Shown here: positions 33,643 through 45,574 of the stretch, in pieces
Layout of the letters: every line of letters begins with the position of its first letter
Position numbering within the stretch: position 1 is the first letter of the stretch
NCBI GenBank assembly: GCA_003999685.1
Contig: CP021228.1
Location: 1,364,001-1,428,000, forward strand
Source of the DNA: Taiwanofungus camphoratus
Lineage: Eukaryota; Basidiomycota; Agaricomycetes; Polyporales; Taiwanofungaceae
Direction: 5' to 3'
DNA: 64,000 nt
Program-made: the position numbers and the translations under genes
Notes under the pieces: model-generated
Seen by the model: the letters and a program-made list of their open reading frames with translations, nothing else
Told to the model about the DNA's origin: nothing
Database searches by the model: none

Positions 33643-35153
33643 AGACAACAAGCATGAGACCAATACAAATCCTACAGCTTAATGCCAACACCCAGAACCA
33701 GGCAATACACTCTCTTCTCAATGCAGTGGTAGGAGAGGAACATTTTGACTTGATCCTGATAACTGAACTGTGATGGGGGAACATTGGAGGGGGAAACCAC
33801 AGACCAGTATCAGAAGCGGCAGTGGGCTGGACTCCTATAATACCAGTGTCAGCAGCCTGAAGGAAGACGACCAAGAGCCATGGCATATGTGCAAAAACAA
33901 GAGGACTTTACAGTAACACTTCGCTCAGATCTAGCAAATGACCTTGACCTACAGATTCTTGAAGTCCAACAAAACCCACACCCGCCAACAATCATCATCA
34001 ATATATACAACAATGATAAGAAACAAGGTAGGGAATTGGCTGCAAAATGCTTACAAAGAGTCTGCCTCCCACAGGACACACCCATGATCCTATTGGGAGA
34101 CTGGAACCTGCATCATCCTATGTGGTCAAGTCACACAACACCGGCAAATGAATCAATGGAACAAACAGTAGACTGGCTAATGCAAAACAGATACACTATC
34201 AAGAACAAGAAAGGCGAGCTGACATTCTACTCACATGCACACAGCTCCTGGTCAATGATTGACCTAACCTTTCTCAACCCAATGGTGACAACTCTGGATG
34301 CAATGAGGAACTGGACCATCAACAGACTGAAAGCATTTGGATCCAACCACTTTGTGCTGAGGTGGGACCTTGACTATAAAACAAAGGAGATAGACAACCC
34401 CACAGGTAAAAAGTTCAACTTTAAAGCAGCTGACCCGAAGGAATGGAAAGAAGCATTCCAGAGAGCAATCGACAAACAAAGGGAAGGTCTAGAGATACTG
34501 CTGGACCTCAACACTGACCTTACAGCAGAACAACTTGACAATGCTGTCAAGAGTCTGACACTCGCAATGCAAGAGGCCAACAACATAACAGTGCTATTAT
34601 AGAAGCCTAGCGACAAGGCAAGACCATGGTGGAATGAAACACTGGAAGCAGCAAGCAGGCACATCGCAGAACAGCGATCTCTGAATCTGGACCACCAAAG
34701 GCATTGGGATGTGCAGTCACCATCCGTATCGTCGCTGATGAAGAAATTGAAGCAGTACTTCAAGAGGCTATACAAGAAAGCCAGATTGGAGTGGTTTATG
34801 AAGACACTAGAGGAAGCAAAGATGAAAGACATATGGGGCTTCCCAAAGTGGGGAAAAGGGGTATGTACTTATCCATCTCCAGCCATCTCATGAGGACCAG
34901 GCAGGGAACCAGCGGTCCAATGTGTGGACAAATGTGATGCCCTTCATGATGAATTGTTTCAACCCCCACCACCGCTACAAGGGGTACAAGAGCCTGACCT
35001 GACAACAGAAGCAACAACAGACTTTCCACAAGCACAAGTAATGAAGGAAGAGGTGCAAAACGCAATATATGACCAAGGGGCCGACAAGGCACCAGGCATC
35101 TCACAGAACCTCTTTCGGGGAATCAGATGGGCATGGGAGGTAACAAGCGACAC
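33636..35153 (+). pseudogene. LINE ORF2 (endonuclease and start of RT)
   Basis: It begins MLETTSMRPIQILQLNANTQ, the usual start of an apurinic-type endonuclease. Downstream are the endonuclease motifs PMILLGDWNLHHPMWSS and HSSWSMIDLTFLNP, and the start of the reverse transcriptase (YDQGADKAPGISQNLFR). A one-base frameshift lies near 33855-33880. In-frame stops are TGA (after LITEL and VSAA), TAG (34600-34602) and TGA (34891-34893). The RT catalytic part is absent. Confidence 0.8.
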
Positions 35154-36335
35154 AATCACACAATCCAGTAAGAAAACCCCATTGCAATGGGCCAATAAAC
35201 ACTGAGTTTGGCCCGTTGTGAACGGGCCATCCGACGTCGGCTGACCGTTGAAACAAGCCCCGTTGCAACGGGTTGGCCAGGTATGAATATATTCCTGTTG
35301 CAACGGGTCGGCCAGCCATGGCACTATCCCGTTGCAATGGGTCGGCTGGCCATGGCACTATCCCGTTGCAACGGGTCGGCCGACCATAATACTAGCCTGT
35401 TGGTGCTAGTTAGAAACATTTCCTCACTGGTCAGAAAGGGTTCAATGCTGATAAGAAACATTGTGGCACCAGTCAGAAACCCTTCAGTGCTGGTCAGAAA
35501 TATTGCAGTGCCAGTCAGCAACCCTTCAGTGCTGGTCAGCAACTCTTCGGCACCAGTCAAAACATTTTGGTGCCGGTGAGCAACCCATCAGTGCCGGTCA
35601 AAACATTGCGGTGCCGGTGAGCAACCCTTCGGTGCCAGTCAGAAATATTGTGGCACTGGTCAAAACATTTTGGTGCCGGTGAGCAACCCTTCAGTGCCGG
35701 TCAGAAATATTGTGGTGCCGGTCAAAACATTTTGGTGCCAGTCAGCAACCCTTTGGTGCCGGTCAGCAACCCTTTGGCACCGGTCAGCAACCCTTTGGTG
35801 CTGGTCAGAAATATTGCAGCACCGGTCAAAACATTTCAGCACCGGTCAGCAACTCTTCAGTGCTGGTGGAGAACATCCCAGCACCAAGCCTTGAGACCCG
35901 GTCTGATAGATGGTACAGCCCTGGGATCCCATCTTTGTTGGTCCTTTCACAATTTCAGTGACAATGCCCATTTCAATAAATTCAGCACCCCTGGAGGGAT
36001 TCCCACTTTGCCAGGAATTGTGAAGCTGGGACCCTTTGGTGCCGGTGAGAGACCTCACAGCGCCGGGCCCTGTGACCGGGTCTGATAGGTGGTCAAGTCC
36101 TGGAACTCCATCCTCACTGAAAGTTCCACAACTTCAGTGACAATGCCCATTTTAGTGTAATTGGCACCTCTGGAGGGGATTCCCACTTCACCAGGAATTG
36201 TGAAGCCAGGACCCTTCGGTGCCAGTGGGGAACATCCCGGTGCCGTGTTTTGGGACCTGGTCTGATAGATGGTACAGCCCCGGGATCCTATCTTTGTTGG
36301 TCTTTTCACAATTTAAGTCACAATGCCCATTTCAG
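35154..36335 (+). repeat. Left long TIR arm of the 3.7-kb element
   Basis: Palindrome units occupy 35170-35395, the 21-bp minisatellite (ggtgccggtcagcaaccctt type) 35400-35880, and ~190-bp units with gtctgatagatggtacagcc and ttcagtgacaatgcccat follow to 36335. Confidence 0.8.
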
Positions 36336-36339
36336 TCAT

Positions 36340-37545
36340 TATGGCATATTTAGGGAGGACTCTCTTTTCACTATAAATTGTGTGGTGAAGACCCTCTAGC
36401 ACTGACATGTGCTTCACTGACATCAGAGGCTGTGATGGAATCATTCAGGGGTTCCAGCCCTGGATCCCATCTGTCCCATCCTTTCCATGATTGAATCTGC
36501 CTGTGTTTCATAAAAAATTACATAAACACCAGAGATATTGCAGATTTTGCTGTTCTGGACCCTCTTGGTACTGATTTTTTTATCTGTTGACACATGAGTC
36601 CATGCTCTGTCACTGTATTTTTCCCTGTCCAGTCATATATTCTGTATATTAAGAGTGTCACTACTTTCTGTATCAATATGTGACATTATAAAATTGTATC
36701 TTCAGAATAGATTGCAAGGTTCACTCCATTCATATTGCCTGGCACAGTCCTCCAATATTCAATAATGTCAACGATGTTCTATGCTCTTTAGACTACATCT
36801 TGTTCAAATATTGTATCATATATGAGCTCATAACAGGCAAAAAGCACATTAGATGATTGCATATGAGATGCATTTGGCAGATTGCACTTCATGTTTCCTG
36901 AAAAGGAATGTGGCTCAGTCGCACTTGCAGTTACAGCCACATCTGCTTGCACTTCACTTCAGACATGCTCAACTTGAATAAAATGGATCCTCACTCATTA
37001 CATTATGTATCTGTTGAAATCTGTACCATAAAAGTCAAATATATGATTGTGTACATTATTCAAAATGAAGATATTCAACAAGCCAATTCAATATATGTTC
37101 GCAAGCATATAAACTCAATACACAGCTTTCTTGAACACCAATTTCAGAGCCATCTGCATTCAAAGATGTGTATTCAATACAACAGAAGTGAAGTGAAATC
37201 AGGTATATTATACACCATCTGAATCAATAATGGTCTGAAACAATAGGATCTTGTCAGCAGGGTTTAAAACAACCAGCATTCAAATACAATAGAATATTGT
37301 GAGATAGCACAACAACTGAGTTAATGTTTTCTAACAATCATCATGAACATCAACCAAAGGTGGGGAAATTCAGAACAGTATCAGTGCTGAAAACCAGGGA
37401 AGATGCAATCCCAAAATGTGATCACCTATTCATCCCAGTCAGGACACCCAGCACTGAAAAGTACCTCACCAGCATCAGAGGGTCCCAGCCTCACAATTTC
37501 CAGTGACAAGAGCATCCTCAGAGAAAACATCATTTTTACTGAAAC
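36340..37545. other. AT-rich centre of the 3.7-kb element
   Basis: No ORF above ~105 codons, no transposase motif and no tandem repeats were seen. Base composition is clearly more AT-rich than the arms. It may be unrelated filler captured between two arms. Confidence 0.5.
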
Positions 37546-37549
37546 GGGC

Positions 37550-38835
37550 ATGGTGACTTAAATTGTGAAAAGGCCAACAAAGATGGGATTCCGGGGTTGT
37601 ACCACCTATCAGACCCGGTCACAGGGCCCGGTGCTGGGATGTTCCCCACCGGCACCGAAGGGTCCTGGCTTCACAATTCCCAGCAAAGTAGGAATCCCCT
37701 CCAGAGGTGCCAATTACACTAAAATGGGCATTGTCACTGAAGTTGTGGAACTTTCAGTGAGGATGGAGTTCCAGGACTTGACCACCTATCAGACCCGGTC
37801 ACAGGGCCCGGCACCATGAGGTCCCTCACCGGCGCCAAAGGGTCCCGGCTTCGCAATTCCCGGCGAAGTGGGAATCCCCTCCAGAGGTGCCAATTACACT
37901 AAAGAGGGCATTGTCACTGAAATTGTGAAAGGACCAACAAAGATGGGAACCCGGGGTTGTACCACCTATCAGACCGGGTCCCAAGGCACGGTGCTGGGAT
38001 GTTTCCCACCGGTGCCGAAGGGTCCCGGCTTCACAATTCCCAGCGAAGTGGAATCCCTCCAGGGGTGCTGAATTTATTGAAATGGGCATTGTCACTGAAA
38101 TTGTGAAAGGACCAACAAAGATGGGATCTCAGGGCTGTACCATCTATCAGACCAGGTCCCAAGGCTTGGTGCCAGGATGTTTCCCACTGGCATCGAAGAG
38201 TTGCTGACCGGCGCTGAAATGTTTTGACTGGCGCTGAAATGTTTTGACTGGCACCGAAGGGTTGCTGACCGGTGCCAAAATGTTTTGACCAGCGCCGCAA
38301 TATTTCTGACTGGCGCCGAAGGGTTGCTGACCGGTGCCAAAGGGTTGCTGACCGGCGCCGAAATGTTTTGACTGACGCCACAATATTTCTGACCAGCACT
38401 GAAGGGTTTCTGACTAGTGCCACAATGTTTCTTATCAGCATTGAAATCTTTCTGACCAGTGAGGAAATGTTTCTAACTAGCACCAACAGGCTAGTATTAT
38501 GGTCGGCCGACCCATTGCAACGGGATACTCTCATGGCCGGCCGACCCGTTGCAACAGGATAGTGCCATGGTCGGCCAACCCGTTGCAACGGGATACTCTC
38601 ATGGCCAGCCGACCCATTGCAATGGGATAGTCTCATGGCCAGCCGACCCGTTGCAACAGGAATATATTCATGCCCGGCTGACCTGTTGCAACAGGAATAT
38701 ATTCATGCCCGGCTGACCCGTTGCAACGGGGCTTGTTTCAACGGTCGGCCGACGTCAGACGGCCCGTTCACAACGGGCCAAACTCAGTGTTTATTGGCCC
38801 ATTGCAACAGGGTTTTCTTACTGGATTGTGTGATT
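37550..38835 (-). repeat. Right long TIR arm of the 3.7-kb element
   Basis: This is the inverted counterpart of the left arm: ~190-bp units (37550-38150), the 21-bp minisatellite (38190-38490) and palindrome units (38505-38815). It has about one more ~190-bp unit than the left arm. Confidence 0.8.
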
Positions 38836-38843
38836 CGCCGAAG

Positions 38844-40901
38844 ATGTCTCCAGTATTCACCCGCTCACAAGCGTGTGAGGCTGCCAGTTGTAGTGCAAGT
38901 GAAAACCTCGACAACAGTTCTACCACCCTTTCCACAACTCCTGACACCTTCGACCATAAGGAAGAAGACCTCATAGATCATGAGCTAGAGTTTCCTTCGA
39001 CCTCCGATGAACATACTTCATCTCCCGAGCTTCTAGGGCTATCTACACCAGAAGTCAACCTCTCATCCCCCGATCCCTACAAACAGTCCGGTTCATCGCC
39101 TGAGCCAGAGGACCCAGTAGAATCAACATCGCATACCGCTATCCCCACTACTACGACTCTACCCTCGTCCCAGCAGACCGTTACTCCATACATTCTTCCC
39201 AGTTCTTTGAACCACCCCACACCAGCCACCATTAATCCCTCTACTCCTAAACCTACAATGAATCAGAACGCAGCACCTACGCCATTCATGCCCCCTCGAG
39301 GCCATTCGACAGCCCCCATCTTTGACCCGACAGAAGTCCGATTGCTTCGACGTTACTTTCAGGACATCGAAGTCTTTTTCACCCAGTGCAGAATAGTCGA
39401 TGACGCAGAAAAGAAGTCATGGGCCATTCGTTACCCCTCGATTGACATCGCAGACCTATGGGAAACCCTCAAATCCTTTTCTGATCAGATCAAGACATAT
39501 GCACAGTGGAAAGCCGACGTCCTAGCACTCTACCCAGGTACCAATGACACCAGAAAATGGTCCCTTGCAGACATGGACCAGTTGATTGGGGAGCGCACAC
39601 GCATTGGAATCCACAATGCCGCAGACCTCGGAAGCTACTACTGCGACTTCATATCTATTACGAAGCACCTAATCACACAACGACGACTCTCTGACATCGA
39701 ACAGAGTCGAGCGTTCCTACGAGGCTTCCAGCCTTCTCTACTTGTGCGACTCGAGGCCTGACTTCACCTGAAGCATCCTGACCACTATCCCGATGACCCT
39801 TATCCACTTTCCGATATTCACGCAGCGGCCACGTTCATTCTTCACGGTACTTCGAGTATGCCGACAGTCGCAGCACTGCAGACAACAACTTCAACAACTA
39901 CTCCGCCTGGCATGATTAAGACCGAAGACATCTTGACGATCATCAAGAGCCTATCGAAGACCATCGCCACCCTTATTCAGCCCAGTAGTAACAAATCGAA
40001 CGTAGCCGCTAGGCTTCCGTCAACCCAAGGTGGTACAGAACAGACCTGCCACTTTTGCGGCGACCAGGACCATAGTATTCGAAGCTGCCTGCACGTAGAA
40101 GCAGACATAGCCACCAGGAAATGCAAGCATAACACTGAAGGAAAGGTCGTACTCTCAAATGGTCTATTCATCCCGCGTAGTATCCCTGGCATTACGATCT
40201 GCGACCACCTCTACGAGTGGATTTGCCGCAACGTGCCAGCAGCACCTGGCCTGCTCTACAGCATCGATGAACAAGCCGGCGTCCAGACCTTCACGCTCAA
40301 CACGGAAGGAAGAATCAAAGCCCTTGAAAGAGAGCTCCTACAGCTTCGAAAATGTAGGGAGGTCTTCAACGGCATCGAGATTTTACAGCACAAGAAACCT
40401 ACTATGACAGCGCTGCAGACCACAGAGGTTTCTGATATGACCCCCATCTCACGCAGTACCAACAACCCAGCGCCTGACACAGTCAAGTCAGCTGCTCCTA
40501 CCGCAGTCCCGGTCCCAGCAACCCCAGCTAAACCTTCGACGAGTACCTCTGCACCTTCGACGATCCCCGCAGCTATAGTTCCCCCGCTGTCCGTACCTTC
40601 GACACAGCCCGCTACCGTATCTACTCCATCAGCGCCCCCAGTCCATCCCTTTGCAAATGCTCGAGACGCGACCTACGCTCCACCGAACCTTCGAAACTTC
40701 GCTACACCGCCTAAGCCTTCGAACGACAAGGGCAAGGACCCAGCTTACAAGACCATAGTTCCCATCCATCAGCCCAAGATAGCTGACAACATCTTTGCGT
40801 GCTCAATGAGATCTCCTCTTGTCACGCTGACACCAGAAGAACTCCTTTCAATCTCGCCCGACGTACGCAATAGGTATCGAGAAACAGTTACACCCAAGTG
40901 A
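38844..40901 (+). pseudogene. gag: Gypsy-2 gag remnant
   Basis: A Ser/Thr/Pro-rich start (MSPVFTRSQACEAASC) is followed by a gag-like helical region (RLLRRYFQDIEVFFTQC, WKADVLALYPG) and a CCHC knuckle CHFCGDQDHSIRSC near 40050. A long Pro/Ser/Thr tail follows. Broken. Confidence 0.8.
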
Positions 40902-43900
40902 GTATCAGCAGAACCTGTCACTTCGGCACACATCGTAGAGATTACTGATGAAGACGAAGCAAAAGAGGTACACCAACTATCTTGTTCAGGTGCAGCGCTA
41001 CAGCCAGGAGCTACTATTGTCCCCGACCTCTACGAAACCTATCTCAAGCACGTCCCGCATGACAAACATCCCATCGATCTCACAGTTGCCTGCGATTCGA
41101 ACACTATCCATTCGATCTACGCACTCATCGACAATAAAGAGCAGATCGAATGCATCGTAGATCCAGGCTCACAAATTGTAGCAATGTCAGAGGAAGTCTG
41201 TTTAGGCCTGAAGCTTCTCTTCGATTCTATGATACAGTTAAACATGCAGTCCGCCAACGGTGAAGTAGACTGATCTCTAGGGCTCGTACACAATGTACCC
41301 TTCCAGATTGGTGAGGTAGTATTATATCTTCAGGCCCACGTCATTCGAAACGCAGCATACGACATTCTTCTCGGATGACCCTTCGATGTCCTTACACAAA
41401 GCATCGTAAAGAACTTTGCGAACAAAGAACAAACTATCACGATAGTATGTCCCAACTCTGGCAAAACCCTCACAATTCCTATATATCCGTGCGGAAAACC
41501 ACGCTTTCAACCGCAACATCATAGAAGCTGTCCGCATGCGGGTTTTCATGCTTCGAGGATTTGATACCCCATCGTCAAGGAGAAGCAGCCCTAGTCATCG
41601 ACTACGATGGGGCAAAGCCAAGTATTTCTTTTGTCGCTCCGATAAATTCTTTGATCTCCGGCGCAGTCCAGTCTCTTTATCTCTCTGCTTGTTCTTCAGT
41701 CTCCTCACATTTGCAGTCTCTCTATACCGCAGACACAAAAGCATCCAGTACAGCCACGTCGAATGCTTCGATGTGGGCTTCGACACTTCTATTTTCAGCC
41801 CCTTTTGCTTCGCTTTCTAATCCGTCCTCTTCGAACTCTTCGACTCGTGCTTTGACCTCTCAGCTTCTTAATTCCATTCATCCGACATCTTCTACGTTGA
41901 CTCACGAAACCTACACAGCTACTAAAAAGAAATACAAGCCAGTCACACTCAAGACTCATCCCGTTCTAGGAGCGGTCCCCAAACAGTTTCGAATAGTTCG
42001 AGACATTAAGGGGGACCCCCTTTCCATTATGCCAGTACTCTCAACTAATCCCCCGCCCTTCGAACCTACTGGCCGCTATATGCGTGAATGATTTGAAATT
42101 ACGGAGAAGCTTCACGACGGCACCTTCCTGCTCCCCGACGAGCGTCGAGTCCTCCACCACTTCATGTGCTTGCACAACGAAGCCTTCACATGAACCGACG
42201 AAGAAAGGGGATGCTTCAAACCAAAGTACTTCCCTTCTGTAGATTTCCCCATCATACCACATACGCCCTGGGTGCAGAAGAATATCCCAATTCCACCCAG
42301 GATCTACAATCAAGTTTGCGCCATAACCAAGCAAAAGATCAATGCAGGAGTCTACGAGCCTTCGAACTCGTCGTACCGATCACGTTGGTTTTGCGTAGTA
42401 AAGAAGGACGGGAAATCTCTTCGACTCGTACACTCCCTCGAGCCCCTTAACGCAGTTACGATACAGCACTCTGGCGTACCACCTACACCAGAATATCTCG
42501 CAGAACAGTTTGGAGGAAGACCGTGCAGCGGCATGCTCGACCTCTACGTAGGCTACGACGAACGACTCATCGCGGAGTCTTCGAGAGACCTTACGATGTT
42601 CCAAACTCCCTACGGTGCCATGCGACTTGTCACCCTTCTGATGGGTTGGACGAACTCAGTCCCTATATTCCATGACAATGTCACGTACATTCTACAACCC
42701 AAAATCCCGCACTCTACAGTCCCCTATATCGACGATGTTCCAGTCAAAGGCCCCGCATCTGACTACAACAACAAGCGGCTGCCTTCGAACCATGGGATTC
42801 GAAGATTTGTATGAGAACACTTCGAAAACTTGAATCAAATCATTACTCGAATGCGCTACACAGGAGGAACCTTCTCCGGTGTAAAGAGCATTCTAATCTC
42901 ACGCAAAATCATGGTCATAGGACACCGGTGTACTCCAGAAGGACGGTTGCCTGACGATTCTTGAGTCTCAGCAATACGCAACTGGGGCCCCTGCACTACG
43001 CTCTCTGATGTTCAAGCGTTCCTAGGAACCATCAGAGTTGTTCAAATATTCATACGCAACTTCGCCCATCGCATCGATGCCCTCGTACACCTTACGAGGA
43101 AGGACGTAGAGTTCAAATTCGGTCCTGAGCAAATTGTAGCACAAGAAGACCTCAAGGATGCTCTACTCTCCTCCCCCGCACTACGAGCTATCAACTACGA
43201 TTCCCCATCTCCCATAATCCTCACAGTCAACACTTCATTCATTGCAGTTGGGTACCACCTTTGTCAGTGCAATGAAGCCAACACTCGAATCCGCTACTAC
43301 AACCGCTTTGGCTCTATCACGCTGAACGATCGCGAGCGAAGGTTCTCTCAACCTAAACTCGAGATCTACGGTCTATTCTGTGCCCTTCGATCCCTTCGAC
43401 TTTACCTTATCGGCATTCAAAACCTCATCGTAGAAGTTGATGCTCACTACATCAAAGGCATGCTCAAGAACCCAGATATTGCCCCCAGCGCAAGCATCAA
43501 CCACTGGATAGTAGCCATCCTCACATTCCACTTCACGATAGTACATGTTCCTGGTACAATGCATGGCCCCGATGGTCTCTCTTGACGTACACCACAGCCA
43601 GGCGACGCTGTCGTAGAAGAAATTGATGAAGACTTCAACGACTGGATTGATCACATGCACTCCTTTGTACATCAGATACTACCTCCCCCTCATGCCCCTA
43701 CGATGTCCATTCTAACCAATGCAGAAGCCGAGGACGGCTCCAATTTCAAAAAGGAGGAGGATAGCTACGAAATCGTCCCACGTTCAGAGCAAGTGCAGCT
43801 CGCAGATGCAAGACTCGACGAGGTCCTCGAGTTTCATCGAACGCTTTCGAAGCCAGAAGGCATTTTGGACGGCGAATATGAAGGGTTTCTCAAGTACTGC

Positions 43901-45178
43901 GTGCTGTTCTTCCTGGATAACGACACTCTATGGCGAAAAAACAACCACGGCACGCACAAGTTGGTCGTCAAGCCTGGCAATCGACTTCGAATCCTTTGAG
44001 AATGTCACGACCGCACCGCTCATCGGGGTGTCTACGCAACAAAAGTCTTCGTCAACGAATGATTTTGGTGGCCGTTCCACTACGCAGATATAGCATGGTT
44101 CGTTCGAACGTGCCATCTATGCCAGTCTTGTCAAGTTCAGCAAATCCTTATTCCCCCTACCGTTGCAATGCCCGCCCCTATCTTCGCAAAGATACATATC
44201 GATATGATGCATATGCCCGCATCAGGTGGATACAAGTACCTCGTACAAGGAAGATGCTCTCTCACGACGTACCCGGAGTTTCGAATGCTTCGAAAAGAAA
44301 CAGTGTCAGCGCTCACCGACTGGATCTTCGAAGACATCCTCTGTTGATGGGGTGCACTCAGCGAGATTGTTATGGACAATGGTGCAGCGTTTATCAAAGC
44401 GGCAGACTATCTGTCGAAGAAATACCACATCAACCACATTCGAATCAGCGGCTACAACTCTAGAGCGAATGGACTTGTCGAACGACTGCACTTCAGCACG
44501 AGACAAGCCTTGTTCAAAACCGCCGACGGAGACGAGAAGAAGTGGTCTCGCGTGGCGTACTTCGTATTCTGGTCCGAACGCATTACGACTCAACGACACA
44601 TGGGTTGCTCACCGTACTTTGCGGTAACGGGCACCCACCCCCTCATCCCTCTCGACATCGTAGAAGCCACGTACCTTCAGCCCCCTCCCACTTCAATTCT
44701 TTCTACGACAGATCTCATCACACATAGAGCAATCACACTCCAGAAGCGCGTAGAGCAAGTAGCCGAACTCAGCTCGAAGGTCTACGAAGCCCGTCGAACA
44801 GCAGCACTTCGCTTCGAAAAGGAGCACGAGCACTCGATCAAGGACTTTAATTTCAAACGTGGAGACTTAGTGCTCGTACGAAACACGAAGATTGAGAAGT
44901 CCCTGAATAGCAAGATGCACCCCCGCTACTTAGGCCCCCTCATCGTTGTCTCGCGCAACAAGGGCGGCACGTACATCATCTGTGAACTAGATGGCACAGT
45001 CCTCGATCAGCCCATCGCAGCATTTCGAGTCATTCCCTACTTCGCTCGACAATCCATCTCTATCCCGGACAACCTAGAAGACATCTCAACTGAGCATCTT
45101 CAAGAACTTGAACGATCCATTTCGCTCGGCGGCGACGACGATGACATCATCGAAAACGTCAAAGAAAGCAAGCAGTAG
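40902..45178 (+). pseudogene. pol: Gypsy-2 pol remnant (protease, RT, RNase H, integrase)
   Basis: A protease-like DPGSQIVAMSEEVC segment lies near 41160. RT carries SRWFCVVKKDGKSLRLVHS, FQTPYGAMRLVTLLMGWTNS and PYIDDVPVKGP. RNase H and integrase signatures follow (FTIVHVPGTMHGPDGLS region, KYHINHIRISGYNSRANGL). The end near 44850-45178 has the DFNFKRGDLVLVRNTKIE and LGPLIVVSRNKGG features of the integrase C-terminus. Broken in several places. Confidence 0.8.
43747..43759 (+). promoter_or_regulatory. Candidate central polypurine tract of Gypsy-2
   Basis: The tract caaaaaggaggag inside pol, between the RNase H and integrase regions, is identical to the 3' polypurine tract at 47166-47178. The upstream pyrimidine-bearing flank (tccaatttc versus tccaaattcc) is also nearly the same. 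Confidence 0.5.
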
Positions 45179-45574
45179 AAGCCCCTGTCTCTCTACTTAT
45201 ATTACTACGATGCGTACTCTCAATGGTCTCTTTTCTCTTACCATATGCTTGATTTCACCTCTCTTTCTATTTGATCTAGAGACATTTTTATCTGTATCAT
45301 ACTCGATTCAACTTGACTAAGTCGCGATATCGCTTCGACGTTCTACGAACGCTTTGATTCGAACGTTGCGCGAAGGCTCACATTCTACGAGTCCTCCTAG
45401 GCAGTGATGACAAACTGAGCCTACCAACGCTACCATTTTTCTTACCAAGTCATTCGATATGTTCTTCTTCTTTGAACACTTCTATTTCCTTCTATCACAC
45501 TTTTTCACATGGAACGAAGAACTTTTTAATTTTCTACTAATACAAGAAAGCCACGACCCGCCACAAGACAACGA

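Larger units (their letters stand above)
31480..35153 (+). mobile_element. LINE (non-LTR retrotransposon), 3' end lost
   Basis: Two overlapping ORFs of a fungal LINE, probably of the Tad1-like group. ORF1 has CCHC knuckles. ORF2 has an endonuclease and the start of the reverse transcriptase. The copy stops inside the RT at 35153, where the 3.7-kb TIR element begins; no LINE sequence resumes on the far side. Several premature stops, mostly TGA, make it inactive. Confidence 0.85.
35154..38835. mobile_element. 3.7-kb non-coding element with ~1.2-kb terminal inverted repeats
   Basis: The outermost aatcacacaatccagtaaga at 35154 is exactly inverted at 38835. Inverted similarity continues for about 1.2 kb on the left (to ~36335) and ~1.3 kb on the right (from ~37550). 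Each arm has three layers: subterminal cccgttgcaacggg palindromes, a 21-bp minisatellite, and ~190-bp units (about three on the left, four or more on the right). The centre (36340-37545) is AT-rich with no gene. This is a non-autonomous DNA transposon architecture. The ends match those at 19831-20123, so the proposed KDZ element is a candidate source of the transposase. The left flank is LINE and the right flank is Gypsy-2, with no target duplication. Confidence 0.8.

Noticed and set aside
24648-34893. UGA recoding (selenocysteine or a variant code) to explain in-frame TGA codons
   Set aside because: Intact neighbours (UBC13, the LysM gene, the C2H2 gene) end at TGA in the expected place, and the interrupted genes show other signs of decay.
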